A stretch of DNA of 64,000 nucleotides, taken from contig JAUJYZ010000255.1 in NCBI GenBank assembly GCA_033675265.1, positions 451,001 through 515,000 on the forward strand. Direction: 5' to 3'. The notes below the pieces were generated by a model. It searched no databases. It saw only the letters and a list, made by a program, of their open reading frames with translations, and had not been told where the DNA came from. The stretch comes from Actinostola sp. cb2023 (lineage: Eukaryota; Cnidaria; Anthozoa; Actiniaria; Actinostolidae). Positions 51,204 through 60,233 of this stretch are shown in pieces. A program made the translations under genes and the position numbers. Every line of letters starts with the position of its first letter. Position 1 is the first letter of the stretch.

Positions 51204-54200
51204 GTAAGTGGAAATATCTTAAGGCTGGTTTCACTTTCAGCTGGCATTGCGATAGATAGGTATTCAGTTACTACTGAGAGTGATAAAGTTGTACATTGTG
51301 ACTGTGAGGTGCTTACAGCAGATTGTTATATTATCGTTGAAATATTATCGGAAAATCGTCTTTCTTAGTCAATACAGATTTAGATTAACTCAAAATCACT
51401 TTATTATACTCATTTGTAATGATATTATTTTACATTTTCCTTGTTATCGTTCGATCGGATGGCGTTATGAAGGAAATTTAAAATCATATGAAGACGTCAT
51501 TATTTATTTATGAATGTGACGTCAGAGTTAATGAAGGCATATGGTATACATATAGAACAGTGACATATTATACAATAGGATGACTAAAATCGGTATATTT
51601 TCTTCACATAAATGATAGTTTGTAAACCAACTGAATTGTTATTGCTTTTCTTTGCATTGAAACATTTAATAGGGTAAAAACGTAACTGGAACATGTTGTT
51701 GTGCACATTATTTAAAATCTGTCATCCATGAAATTCAAAATTATTCATATTGAATTAGCATTTCTGAATGAATAAACCTTTATTTAAACAGGGTTGTCCC
51801 TTCAGTGTATATAATATACTGTTATCAATAGCAGCCCTAATCAATAGTTATAAATAACAATAATAATAATGTATAATAATGAAAAATACTAAAAATATAA
51901 ATAGATATATGAGTAATATATAATAAAAATACAAAAACTATTCTAAGAAAAGACTGTATAACAAATACGCGAATACTGATTAAAAAGCTAAGAAGAACAT
52001 TTACATTTACATGTACTTCCTGGTGAATCGTGTATAAATAAAGTTATTGTATTGTATTGTATTGTGAGATGCATTTATTTGATTTGCATCCATGGGCATG
52101 TATAAAATACTTGTGATAGCTTATGCATGCACCATGTTTATATCAGAGGGCCTGGACAGAGGCATGCTCACGCAAAATCATAAAAAAATCAAAATCACGC
52201 TTGCTCAAAATCATCAATTTTTTTTTGATAAAAGCAATACATACCTTACTACTGTATTGTAGCTATCAAAATAACGACAAGTGCTCTTTTCACAAATAGT
52301 TCATATCAGATATATCAGTGGGGAGGGGGGAATGGATAGACTAAAGTGTCCACTACCCTCAGCCCCTCACCAATCTTTCATTGTGTCTTTTGAACTACTG
52401 TTGTTTCCTTTGTCTCATGTGTATGTACATGTACATGTACTAGATTCAAAGATTGTTTGTATTAATTTAAGAATATAGGTGTTGTCTCTGACTTGAAGTT
52501 TATATTGAACAAATATTTGTATTGTTTAACAGGAAGGACAGTTTGAAACTGCAGTGGATACTGATTGCAAGATGATTGTCAACCCAGATGAAGATGGCAA
52601 AGTCGTAAGCTCATACCTTTTGACAGAGTAAGTTCTGCTTTGTTAGAGTGCAAACAATAATGTATATCTGTGAAACAGTACTAACTAATTAAATTAGTAC
52701 TAAATAACACTGATGAAACAATAAAAAACAAAAGACATTGCTCTACATGTATTTAGTACAGTGGAACCGCATTATATATAACGGACACCGAAGGGACCAG
52801 AGAAAGTGTCCGTTATAACGGGGTGTCCGTTATAGCGGGGTTTTTTTAACAGAAAATGTATCACCTTTAATTCCGCTGGGACCTATAAATCTGTCCGTTA
52901 TACCGGGGTGTCCGTTAGGCGGGGTTCCACTGTACTAGCTATTTAGTTATTAGTACTACATTTGTGTATTTCAATGTTCAAAGCATCTGATAGAGTGCGA
53001 GGGTGCGATTTCGCACTATTGACCTAAAATCGCACTGAATCGCACTATTGATCGTTTTCCGCACTATTTTCGGAAAAAAATGACCAGAATAAATCACCAA
53101 ATTCATGAAATATTTCTTCTGAACTAATATTACCTTCCAAATTTGTCATTTCTAGGCAGATTTCATTGCTTTTACGGCGAATTTAAGAATCTAAACACCT
53201 TAGTTTACGTAGGTTCTCGAGCGTTGAACAAAAATCAACAAGGCGTTCTTTGCAATTGTTGCAAGATCCTGGAGACTAGTTTTTATTCTAAGAAGGCTTA
53301 CGATTGGCAGAATTTTGTCAATTCTTGTCCAATCACAGTTATCAATAAAAATCAGGATGTTGGCGGGAAAATGTCCGCACAGGAATTACTGACAATAAAA
53401 ATATGTATTTCAAATAAATTAAACTCTCTAAATATGCTAATTTAGATTTCCGCACTATTCCGCACTATTTCCAAAAAATTCCGCACTATTTTCAATTTTT
53501 TCCCCGCACTCTATCAGATGCTCTGAATGTTATATTGTGTGCACTCTACTACATTTATAATAATATGAAGAATCCTGTTAGAAAGTGCTATAAATTTATG
53601 TGAAAACATCATTTCTTTCGATATGTACTGCTGGTTAAGTTTTTGTTACCATACAGGATTGATCACTGGGATCATGAAAAAGAGAGAATTGTAGTCATCA
53701 CAGAGAAGAAGCTGATTCTGATCAAATACAACTTCATTGGACTAAGAGTAGAAGATCATCGCAAAATCCCTCTCATAAGCTGTGACAAGATTCAAAGTGG
53801 TCGCTTCACGTATCCCAAGAATACAATGATGATGTAAGTTATTTTAGCAATGTTCACAGTATGGTTTGAAGGTTCAAACTGGGGAATTATGTTCAAAAAT
53901 CAGTAAATTAAGAATTGTGACTGTAAACTCCTTTTGTAATAAATCAAAACTGTTTGGTTACTATAAGCAACTAAATGGTCGCTGAAAAAGTGAAATAATA
54001 AGAATAGAAAAACTGCCACCACAAACTTTGGCCAAGTCTGCATCACGAAACAACCTTCTTTGGTTTCAGACCACGTCACTTCCAGACTGGCCTTCGAGTT
54101 TACACAAACAAAAATGCTCCACCGACATTTGCACAAAATTGGAACCCATGGTGCCGAAACATGCCCTTCGTAACATTTGCATGGCACAAGGCTTTAACGT

Positions 54201-56912
54201 TAAAAGATGAGGTCTCCCGCTACATGGATTTGAATGCATTCCAACAAGACCTTGTCACAGCTATCACTACAGCCCATAATGAGCTACACCCTGGTGTTGC
54301 CGAGGACTCCCTTGAGTTTAGCAATGAACCCATATTGATACAAGTATACTGTGGGGCGTTGCCTATTGTGCATAATTGGAACATATTGGGGTACAACCGT
54401 GATAGAGGAAGTTTTGGATTCTGACTTTGTAGTTTGCATAAAATATAATATCATTTAAAAAGTAGCAGTTAAACTTATCTACCTTTTATAAATTGTAAAA
54501 ATGGGATACTTATATTAGCAACCTAACTGAATACTGTAAGTTTACAGAAGTCAAAATAGTTTTCTAATCTTAATTTGTAATTCATTTGCATATTTTTTTC
54601 CCCCAAGATTCGCCCATAAGGCAGGTGTTGTACAATAGGACACGAAGTCCCCTTTCATACAGTATACAATGTACCTAGTTCGGGACAATCCTTGTTCAAA
54701 GGAAATTACATATAATTGAATTCATCAATATTTAAAACAACTACATGTATAGAAGGATAGCTTTATTGCCAAGCTTGCATGACGGCAGAAGTTAATTGTA
54801 AACAAGAATAAATATGTAGTTTGAGATGACCTTGGTCAAACCAAAGGGATTTGCGTTTTATGCACTGTAAAATTAGCTGTACGTAGAATATAGTGTAATA
54901 ATACTTGTATAACTGGCACAGGATAGTATAAATAGGTTGCATGTTTACAGCAATTTCATAAAGATCTTGCGAATACTGGGTTACTGAATGCTCCAGTTTC
55001 AAGTTGTTTAGACACCACCGCTGTATTCCTTGACAAAAGATACATGTACATTTGTTCAACTTAGTCTCAATGCAGAGAATAACCTGTGGTATTAAAAAGG
55101 TTTCTATTGTCCAATGTCAACATTTTGTTCGCGTTCTCGTTGGTATTTGTGAATCATTTACACTGAATTGAGGCTGATGAAATGTGTCTTGTCAAGGAGT
55201 ACAGAGGTGTCTAAACAATTGGTATTGGGTATTGCACCTCAAGTCAGTGATCAATTCTAAAGTCTTTAGAAGCCACAACCAGGGCCATGCTATACACAAA
55301 CATAAAAAACAATGTTCATTTTACACTAAGAAGATGGGCACCAGCATGCATTTATAAGATATGAAATTAACTAATAAAGTTACATTCAAGCCGGGTAGAT
55401 TTGTTGCAAGTTCAGTTTGCGCACACCATAGCAGCCTTTCTGAAATCAAATCACTGAGGTGGATGATGCATGATTATTATTATGATGATATAAAGATGTG
55501 ACGATGGTAGAAACGCATCATCAAGACTCCAGATATTCATACAACTGATTCATGTATGACACAGCTCTCGGTAGACAAAAGTCGAGCTCAGCATTCTGCA
55601 ATGTTCCTTGCATATACAGCTGTCCTTGGTATCATCACTCAACCTTGTTGCTAGGGGCCACTCAATACCTTGTTGCTAGGGGCCACTCAATACCTCATTG
55701 CTAGGGGCCACCCAATACCTCGTTGCTAGGGGCCACTCAATACCTTGTTGCTAGGGGCCACTCAATACCTTGTTGCTAGGGGCCACTCAATACCTCATTG
55801 CTAGGGGACACCCAATACCTCATTGCTAGGGGACACCCAATACCTCATTGCTAGGGGACACCCAATACCTTGTTGATAGGGGCCACTCAATACCTCATTG
55901 CTAGGGGACACCCAATACCTTGTTGCTAGGGGCCACTCAATACCTTGTTGCTAGGGGTCACCCAATACCTTGTTGCTAGGGGCCACTCAATACCTCATTG
56001 CTAGGGGACACCCAATACCTTGTTGCTAGGGGCCACTCAATACCTTGTTGCTAGGGGCCACCCAATACCTTGTTGCTAGAGGCCACTCAATACCTCATTG
56101 CTAGGGGACACCCAATACCTTGTTGCTAGGGGACACTCAATACCTTGTTGCTAGGGGACACTCAATACCTTGTTGCTGGGGGCCACTCAATACCTTGTTG
56201 CTAGGGGCCACTCAATACCTCATTGCTAGGGGATACCCAATACCTTGTTGCTAGGGGACACTCAATACCTTGTTGCTAGGGGCCACTCAATACCTTGTTG
56301 CTAGGGGCCACTCAATACCTTGTTGCTGGGGGCCACTCAATACCTTGTTGCTAGGGGCAACTCAATACCTTGTTCCCAGGTTCTTCCTTGTGGGGAAGGG
56401 AGGAGAAGAGCCTGGGATTGAGGTTGGGTGCCTTTGCTTCCAGGGGAGGGTCCCTGTGTCCTCTCACCTTTTTACCCACAAGGGAGGGGAGAGTGGGAAT
56501 TAGACAATAACAGCACGTCATGTCCTTCGTCTCCAGGGTAACTCGATATGCTGATCAAAACCCTCGTGTCATACAGCATGGTGTACGAATCCACTTCGCG
56601 CACACAACACCAAGTCTACTCCAAAACTGGAACCCCTGGTCGCATGAGATACCTTACATCTCCTTGACCAATCACCATTCATTTAACCTCAAGAACAGCC
56701 CCCCTGCGCATGTGCAGATCAAAGGGTTTGAGAAAGCTCTGATTGATGCAATAAATGCAGCTCGATCTGCAGCGAGTAACAAGGGGCAACTACCAAGTTT
56801 CGAAGTAGTTGAGGAGGAGTTGCCTATTACTGTATATCTTGGTTTGTCTGCAATGGTGGTGAATCAGAGCAGACTGGGTTTCTGCAAGGATCGAGGGAAT
56901 GTATTTTACTGA
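50928..56912 (+). CDS. TPRG1-like (hSac2-domain) gene, whole span, four exons with two alternative last exons
   Basis: Joining 50928-51203, 52533-52627, 53657-53833 and then either 54070-54424 or 56537-56912 keeps one frame and uses GT-AG introns throughout. The products are 300 and 307 residues, close to the roughly 270 of vertebrate TPRG1 and TPRG1L. The first 90 residues are Pro/Ser/Glu-rich and probably disordered. The remainder matches the TPRG1/hSac2 family, including WDHEKER, ITEKKLILIKYNF, a G-(L/V)-R segment, NWNPW and a terminal LGY/F..DRG. In vertebrates TPRG1L (Mover) is a presynaptic vesicle-associated protein that lowers release probability; the role in this animal is unknown. 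The start at 50928 is preferred because AAAATGG is a good context; an in-frame ATG lies 21 codons upstream. The gene converges on CTDNEP1. Family assignment rests on recalled motifs, not a search. Confidence 0.85.
51767..52066 (+). mobile_element. Possible non-LTR retrotransposon tail in intron 1 of the TPRG1-like gene
   Basis: AT-rich sequence beginning near AATAAACCTTTATTTAAACA and ending ATAAAGTT followed by (ATTGT)n, a common style of LINE 3' end. No coding part remains. Confidence 0.3.
52533..52627 (+). CDS. TPRG1-like exon 2
   Basis: 95-nt exon after the acceptor tgtttaacag, encoding EGQFETAVDTDCKM through SSYLLTE. The donor is CAGA|gtaagt, leaving two bases of a split Glu codon that exon 3 completes. 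Confidence 0.85.
52759..52932. mobile_element. Pogo/Tigger-like MITE in intron 2
   Basis: The ends CAGTGGAACC and GGTTCCACTG, each bordered by TA, are followed by GTCCGTTATAACGGGG-type internal repeats. The TA target and CAGTGGAACC terminus fit nonautonomous pogo/Tigger elements. 174 bp, noncoding. Confidence 0.75.
52979..53525. mobile_element. Nonautonomous DNA transposon with subterminal GCACTATT repeats, intron 2
   Basis: Near-perfect 21-bp inverted ends (CAAAGCATCTGATAGAG.. against its complement with one mismatch) are flanked on both sides by AATGTT. GCACTATT occurs three times near the left end (53013, 53042, 53061) and three times near the right (53452, 53462, 53483), all in one orientation, as expected of transposase-binding repeats. 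An open stretch of about 100 codons lies between but has no recognised family. Confidence 0.75.
53657..53833 (+). CDS. TPRG1-like exon 3, the shared donor for both last exons
   Basis: 177-nt exon after accatacag. It encodes IDHWDHEKERIVVITEKK, then a PH-like strand pattern LILIKYNFIGLRVEDH and PLISCDKIQSGRFTYPKN. It ends ATGATGAT|gtaagt with two bases of a split codon. This donor joins in frame to either acceptor at 54070 or 56537. Confidence 0.88.
54070..54424 (+). CDS. TPRG1-like alternative last exon 4a
   Basis: After ttggtttcag, one base completes the split codon (Ile). The exon then encodes PRHFQTGLRVYTNKN, QNWNPWCRNMPF, a helical segment FQQDLVTAITTAHNEL and the ending LGYNRDRGSFGF before TGA, about 118 residues. 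Candidate AATAAA signals follow at 54807 and 55373. Used alone it gives the 300-residue product. Confidence 0.8.
55643..56375 (+). repeat. 25-bp minisatellite between the alternative exons
   Basis: About 29 copies of a unit containing CTTGTTGCTAGGGGCCACTC, with CATTG/CTTG and GCC/GAC variants. It ends 160 bp before exon 4b. Confidence 0.97.
56537..56912 (+). CDS. TPRG1-like alternative last exon 4b
   Basis: After the acceptor cgtctccag, one base completes the same split codon (Met). The exon encodes VTRYADQNPRVIQHGVRIHF, SLLQNWNPWSHEIPYISL, FEKALIDAINAARSAA and the ending LGFCKDRGNVFY before TGA. It is homologous along its length to exon 4a but strongly diverged, and its HGVRIHF/SLLQNWNPWS spacing looks closer to vertebrate TPRG1L. 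A candidate AATAAA lies at 57380. It gives the 307-residue product. Confidence 0.8.
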
Positions 56913-57062
56913 ACACTAAAGTCAATGAATTGCATGCGTAGCTATATAATATATAAAAAATGGCTGTCTCGTACTATAGAATTGTATTATTTCAAAGACG
57001 TCATTTCCGGTGATTTTCTTCATTGAATTAAACTTGGTCTATTTTGATTGTGTTCCGGCTTC

Positions 57063-57122
57063 CTCGTTCCCAGGGCCCCCTCATCTTGATTTCCGTAGAA
57101 GATGAGGGGCACTGGGAACGAG
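57063..57122. mobile_element. 60-bp foldback element, CTCGTTCCCAG ends
   Basis: CTCGTTCCCAG..CCCCTCATCTT pairs with AAGATGAGGGG..CTGGGAACGAG, about 23 bp of stem around a short loop. Confidence 0.65.
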
Positions 57123-57593
57123 ATTGTGTTTTCCAAATTCCAAAATAGCCCAAATTTTTCCCGGAAAAGATCCTATACTTAGAAACTTTGCTCAATTTGC
57201 CTAAAAGCTTCAGGAAAGCTACATGTAGCAAAAGGGTTTTCATCTCAAAACAAGATTTGCTTCGAAATTGAAAAAAAGAACAAAAGTGTGAAGGATTTTT
57301 TGTCCTGATTACCCATGATGCAATGCTCCCCACTGTGTAAGAAATAATGATAGAAATTAACAAATGAAAGATGTGCGTAAATAAAATTGATGTTAAAAAT
57401 ACTTGTATCACATTCATCAGTAGAGGGTTAAAACACACGTGACTGAAATGAAGCATGAGTAACGGTGATTGTTTTCTACACAAAAAGGCACGTTTTTACA
57501 AACTTCATTACGAACACAACAGTGTTAGCAGAGTCATCAAAAAGGCACAATATAACTTACAATATTCCCCATGATTCATTTCGGTCTTGGGCA

Positions 57594-57612
57594 TTTTTTT
57601 TTTTTTTTTTTT
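57594..57612 (+). repeat. Poly-T run
   Basis: About 19 consecutive T, possibly the tail of a minus-strand retroposed fragment. Confidence 0.6.
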
Positions 57613-58660
57613 CCTTGGGCGTTTTTACCAACGACTTATTGATGACAGCGACATCACCGGCCAAGACATTGTAGTACTATGATATGAGAATGTACCTGGG
57701 GAAAAGGTTCTTGGGATTTTAGGCCTGTATCTCGCAAGAACGCATGCTTACTGACCTTCTCTGCGTGCGCCTTGATTAATGATGAGAGAAACACTGCTCT
57801 TCTCTAGAAATCATGTTTTATTTTCACAAAATTTACTTTTCATAGTCATATAGACAGTCTGTACACTTTGGTGTTGCACATTGAATGGCAAACAGTTTAT
57901 ACACAAACCCCAGACTCCTACCCAGTCATTACTTACCACATACTCTACTGGAAAGGGAAGTAATGAAAGCCTGCAAAGGCGCTTGGGAAGGAGGAAGTAA
58001 AAGTAATGACAGAGAAGTGACTGGGTACAAGTCAAACACAACATCATTAACTGAGTCTGGTAAGTTAAGTTAATTATTTGGTAGTGTTAACTACACGTCT
58101 AAAAGACAGAGACTTAACACAACGATTACTGTTGAAGTGCGAGCCCCAAAATCTCTTGTGACGCAAGAAGACTGGGTGCAAGTGTTTTAGCAGTTCTTGT
58201 TTTTTAAATATTATCTATAATTTAAAAACTGTATAGACTATAGAGAAATAACGTTGAATCCATGCAAGTGATATTTCCACTAGTCCCTTCATCGAGGGCA
58301 AACACCTTGAAAAACTTGTATCTAATTCAGCCAATCAAATCATTTATTACTTATTATTGAGATTTTCGAGTGCACACTTCAAGGTAACGCTCGTAACGGG
58401 CTCGTAAGGTTGTGAAGATTCCAAGGAGACAAAACCATGAGGCAGGTCAGAACTCGACCACATGACTCCACCGAACAAGCTCATAGTTTGGCACCAACGA
58501 CGTGAAGAAAGAGATGGAAGAAAGGAAGGAAATCAGGAAAAGCTGAGTTCCTGTTTGGTCAAGCAACAGACTCGAGTACTACTAATATTTTAAACAAGGC
58601 AGGGTCACTCTAGCTTGAGGAGTCTGGGTAGGAGGGCGAAGGTGGAATATTCCTGACAAG

Positions 58661-58767
58661 ATCTTCATGTAGCTGCACAAATTGTCCTGCCTATTGTTTT
58701 TTATGTAAAAACAATACATAGAACGACAATAGAACAATAGCCAGGACTTTTGTGCAGCTACACGAAG
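58661..58767. mobile_element. Foldback element, TCTTCATGTAGCTGCACAA arm
   Basis: The arms near 58661-58700 and 58728-58767 pair (GTAGCTGCACAA with TTGTGCAGCTAC, CCTATTGTT with AACAATAG), with a few mismatches. Confidence 0.55.
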
Positions 58768-59652
58768 ACCTGACTGTCTTCCTTCCCTCTCAGTCCCCGT
58801 TGCTATCACCCACCCTCTATTGAACCAGACATGCAAGCTGCTTAAAACAGATTGACCTAACTTTAGTATATTTGCTTGTTACTGTTATATTGTTCCTAAT
58901 AAACCAGAACCAACACAATAATAAAACACCATCTTGTCAACAGTGTCATTCGATTTTGTGGCAGTCATCTTGAAATGCAACCAGGCCTTGTAAGAAAACA
59001 AAGTAAAGGAATCGTAATAGTTTCTCCCTTGATCCCAGTCTTCTCTCTGTCTTTCCTTACCACAGGGTGACCATCAACTTACTGCAACCATTAAAATTGC
59101 CTGAAGGTATAGTTAATAGAAAAGAATGGTCATGAAGCCCGACAGAGGCCTGACAAAGAAGCCAACATGGAGGTTGAGTAGGCCCACCACGTGACATAGA
59201 ACACTGATGTGGGTATCACAACCATTCCATTCTATCAACTAAGCTGAAGGCTACACCCATAACAGCACACAATGTATCCAATCAAGGGGGGGCATAGCAT
59301 CATTTCCCAGGGACATACAGCTACCCAACAAACAACCCAGCTGTTTGTAATGGTAAATGACCCTGGGAATACACTAGTGTTCCATAATTCATTCCATACC
59401 AGCCTCATTTTCGCTGCAAAGTTTGGTTACATTTCAAGATGGTTGCCAGACCAGTAACTAAGGCTTTAGTTTAGAAAAAGGTTAAAAAAGTGCAGTCAGA
59501 TGTTGATGTGAATGAGTCCAAGTGCTCCAAATGGTGTAGAAGAGGAGTCCATGCACGAACAGTGACTTCTGATCAAAATCCCAATTCTCCTTGGATGTTC
59601 AAAGACTCCAATGGAGATTTTAGGAAATGATCAATGATCACCATCCTTGGAA

Positions 59653-59988
59653 ACCCAAGGGCTAATCAGTGGGGCTGAGAGGGGACAGGAGAAGAGGGGA
59701 ACACTCTAGCCCAGGAGAAGAGCACTGTAAGCCCCAAGGGCTAATCAGTGGGGCTGAGAGGGGACAGGAGAAGAGGAGAGCACTGTAAGCCCCAAGGGCT
59801 AATCAGTGGGGCTGAGAGGGAACAGGAGAAGAGGGGAGCACTCTAGCCCAGGAGAAGAGGGGAACACTGTAAGCCCCAAGGGCTAATCAGTGGGGCTGAG
59901 AGGGAACAGGAGAAGAGGGGAGCACTGTAAGCCCCAAGGGCTAATCAGTGGGGCTGAGAGGGGACAGGAGAAGAGGGGAACACTGTAG
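59653..59988 (+). repeat. Approximately 60-bp minisatellite downstream of CTDNEP1
   Basis: About five copies of a unit containing CCCAAGGGCTAATCAGTGGG and GAGAGGGGACAGGAGAAGAG, with length variants. Confidence 0.92.
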
Positions 59989-60068
59989 CTCCAGGGATGC
60001 CAAGATGATTGACCACTTGCATTGTTCTTGTACAGACCCCTCTCTTCATTTCAATAGTGAATATGTAA

Positions 60069-60074
60069 TTTATT
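60069..60074 (-). terminator. Candidate poly(A) signal of CTDNEP1
   Basis: AATAAA on the minus strand only 13 nt after the stop codon. If used, the 3' UTR would be only some tens of bases long. Longer alternatives cannot be excluded. Confidence 0.4.
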
Positions 60075-60087
60075 GGGAAGTGTCCCC

Positions 60088-60233
60088 TTATCTATTAACA
60101 TATGTATGGAGTCTACGTCCTAAGATGGACCGCACATCAGACACAAACCGTAGAGCATCAAGCATTGGTAAAAGATTCAACAAAGCAGTGTCTGAAGGAT
60201 CAGCGAACCATGACTTAATTGCAATAGCATTAT
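60088..60233 (-). CDS. ctdnep1: CTDNEP1 last exon with stop
   Basis: 146-nt exon after the acceptor ttcttgtttcag. Two bases complete Asp, followed by [35 protein letters not shown], a short basic tail ending HTYVNR, and TAA. Family members have NAIPIKSW; here Pro is Ala. Confidence 0.9.

Larger units (their letters stand above)
56913..60068. other. Convergent intergenic region between the TPRG1-like gene and CTDNEP1
   Basis: Holds two foldback elements, a poly-T run, and the 60-bp minisatellite. Candidate poly(A) signals are present on both strands. No supported exon. Confidence 0.5.

Noticed and set aside
53143..53445. 100-codon frame in intron 2 of the TPRG1-like gene as a gene of its own
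   Set aside because: It lacks an ATG at its start and lies wholly within a transposon-like element; treated as element DNA.
58382..58530. Minus-strand frame ending beside AATAAA
   Set aside because: Upstream stop, no acceptor and no family; more likely untranslated or intergenic.
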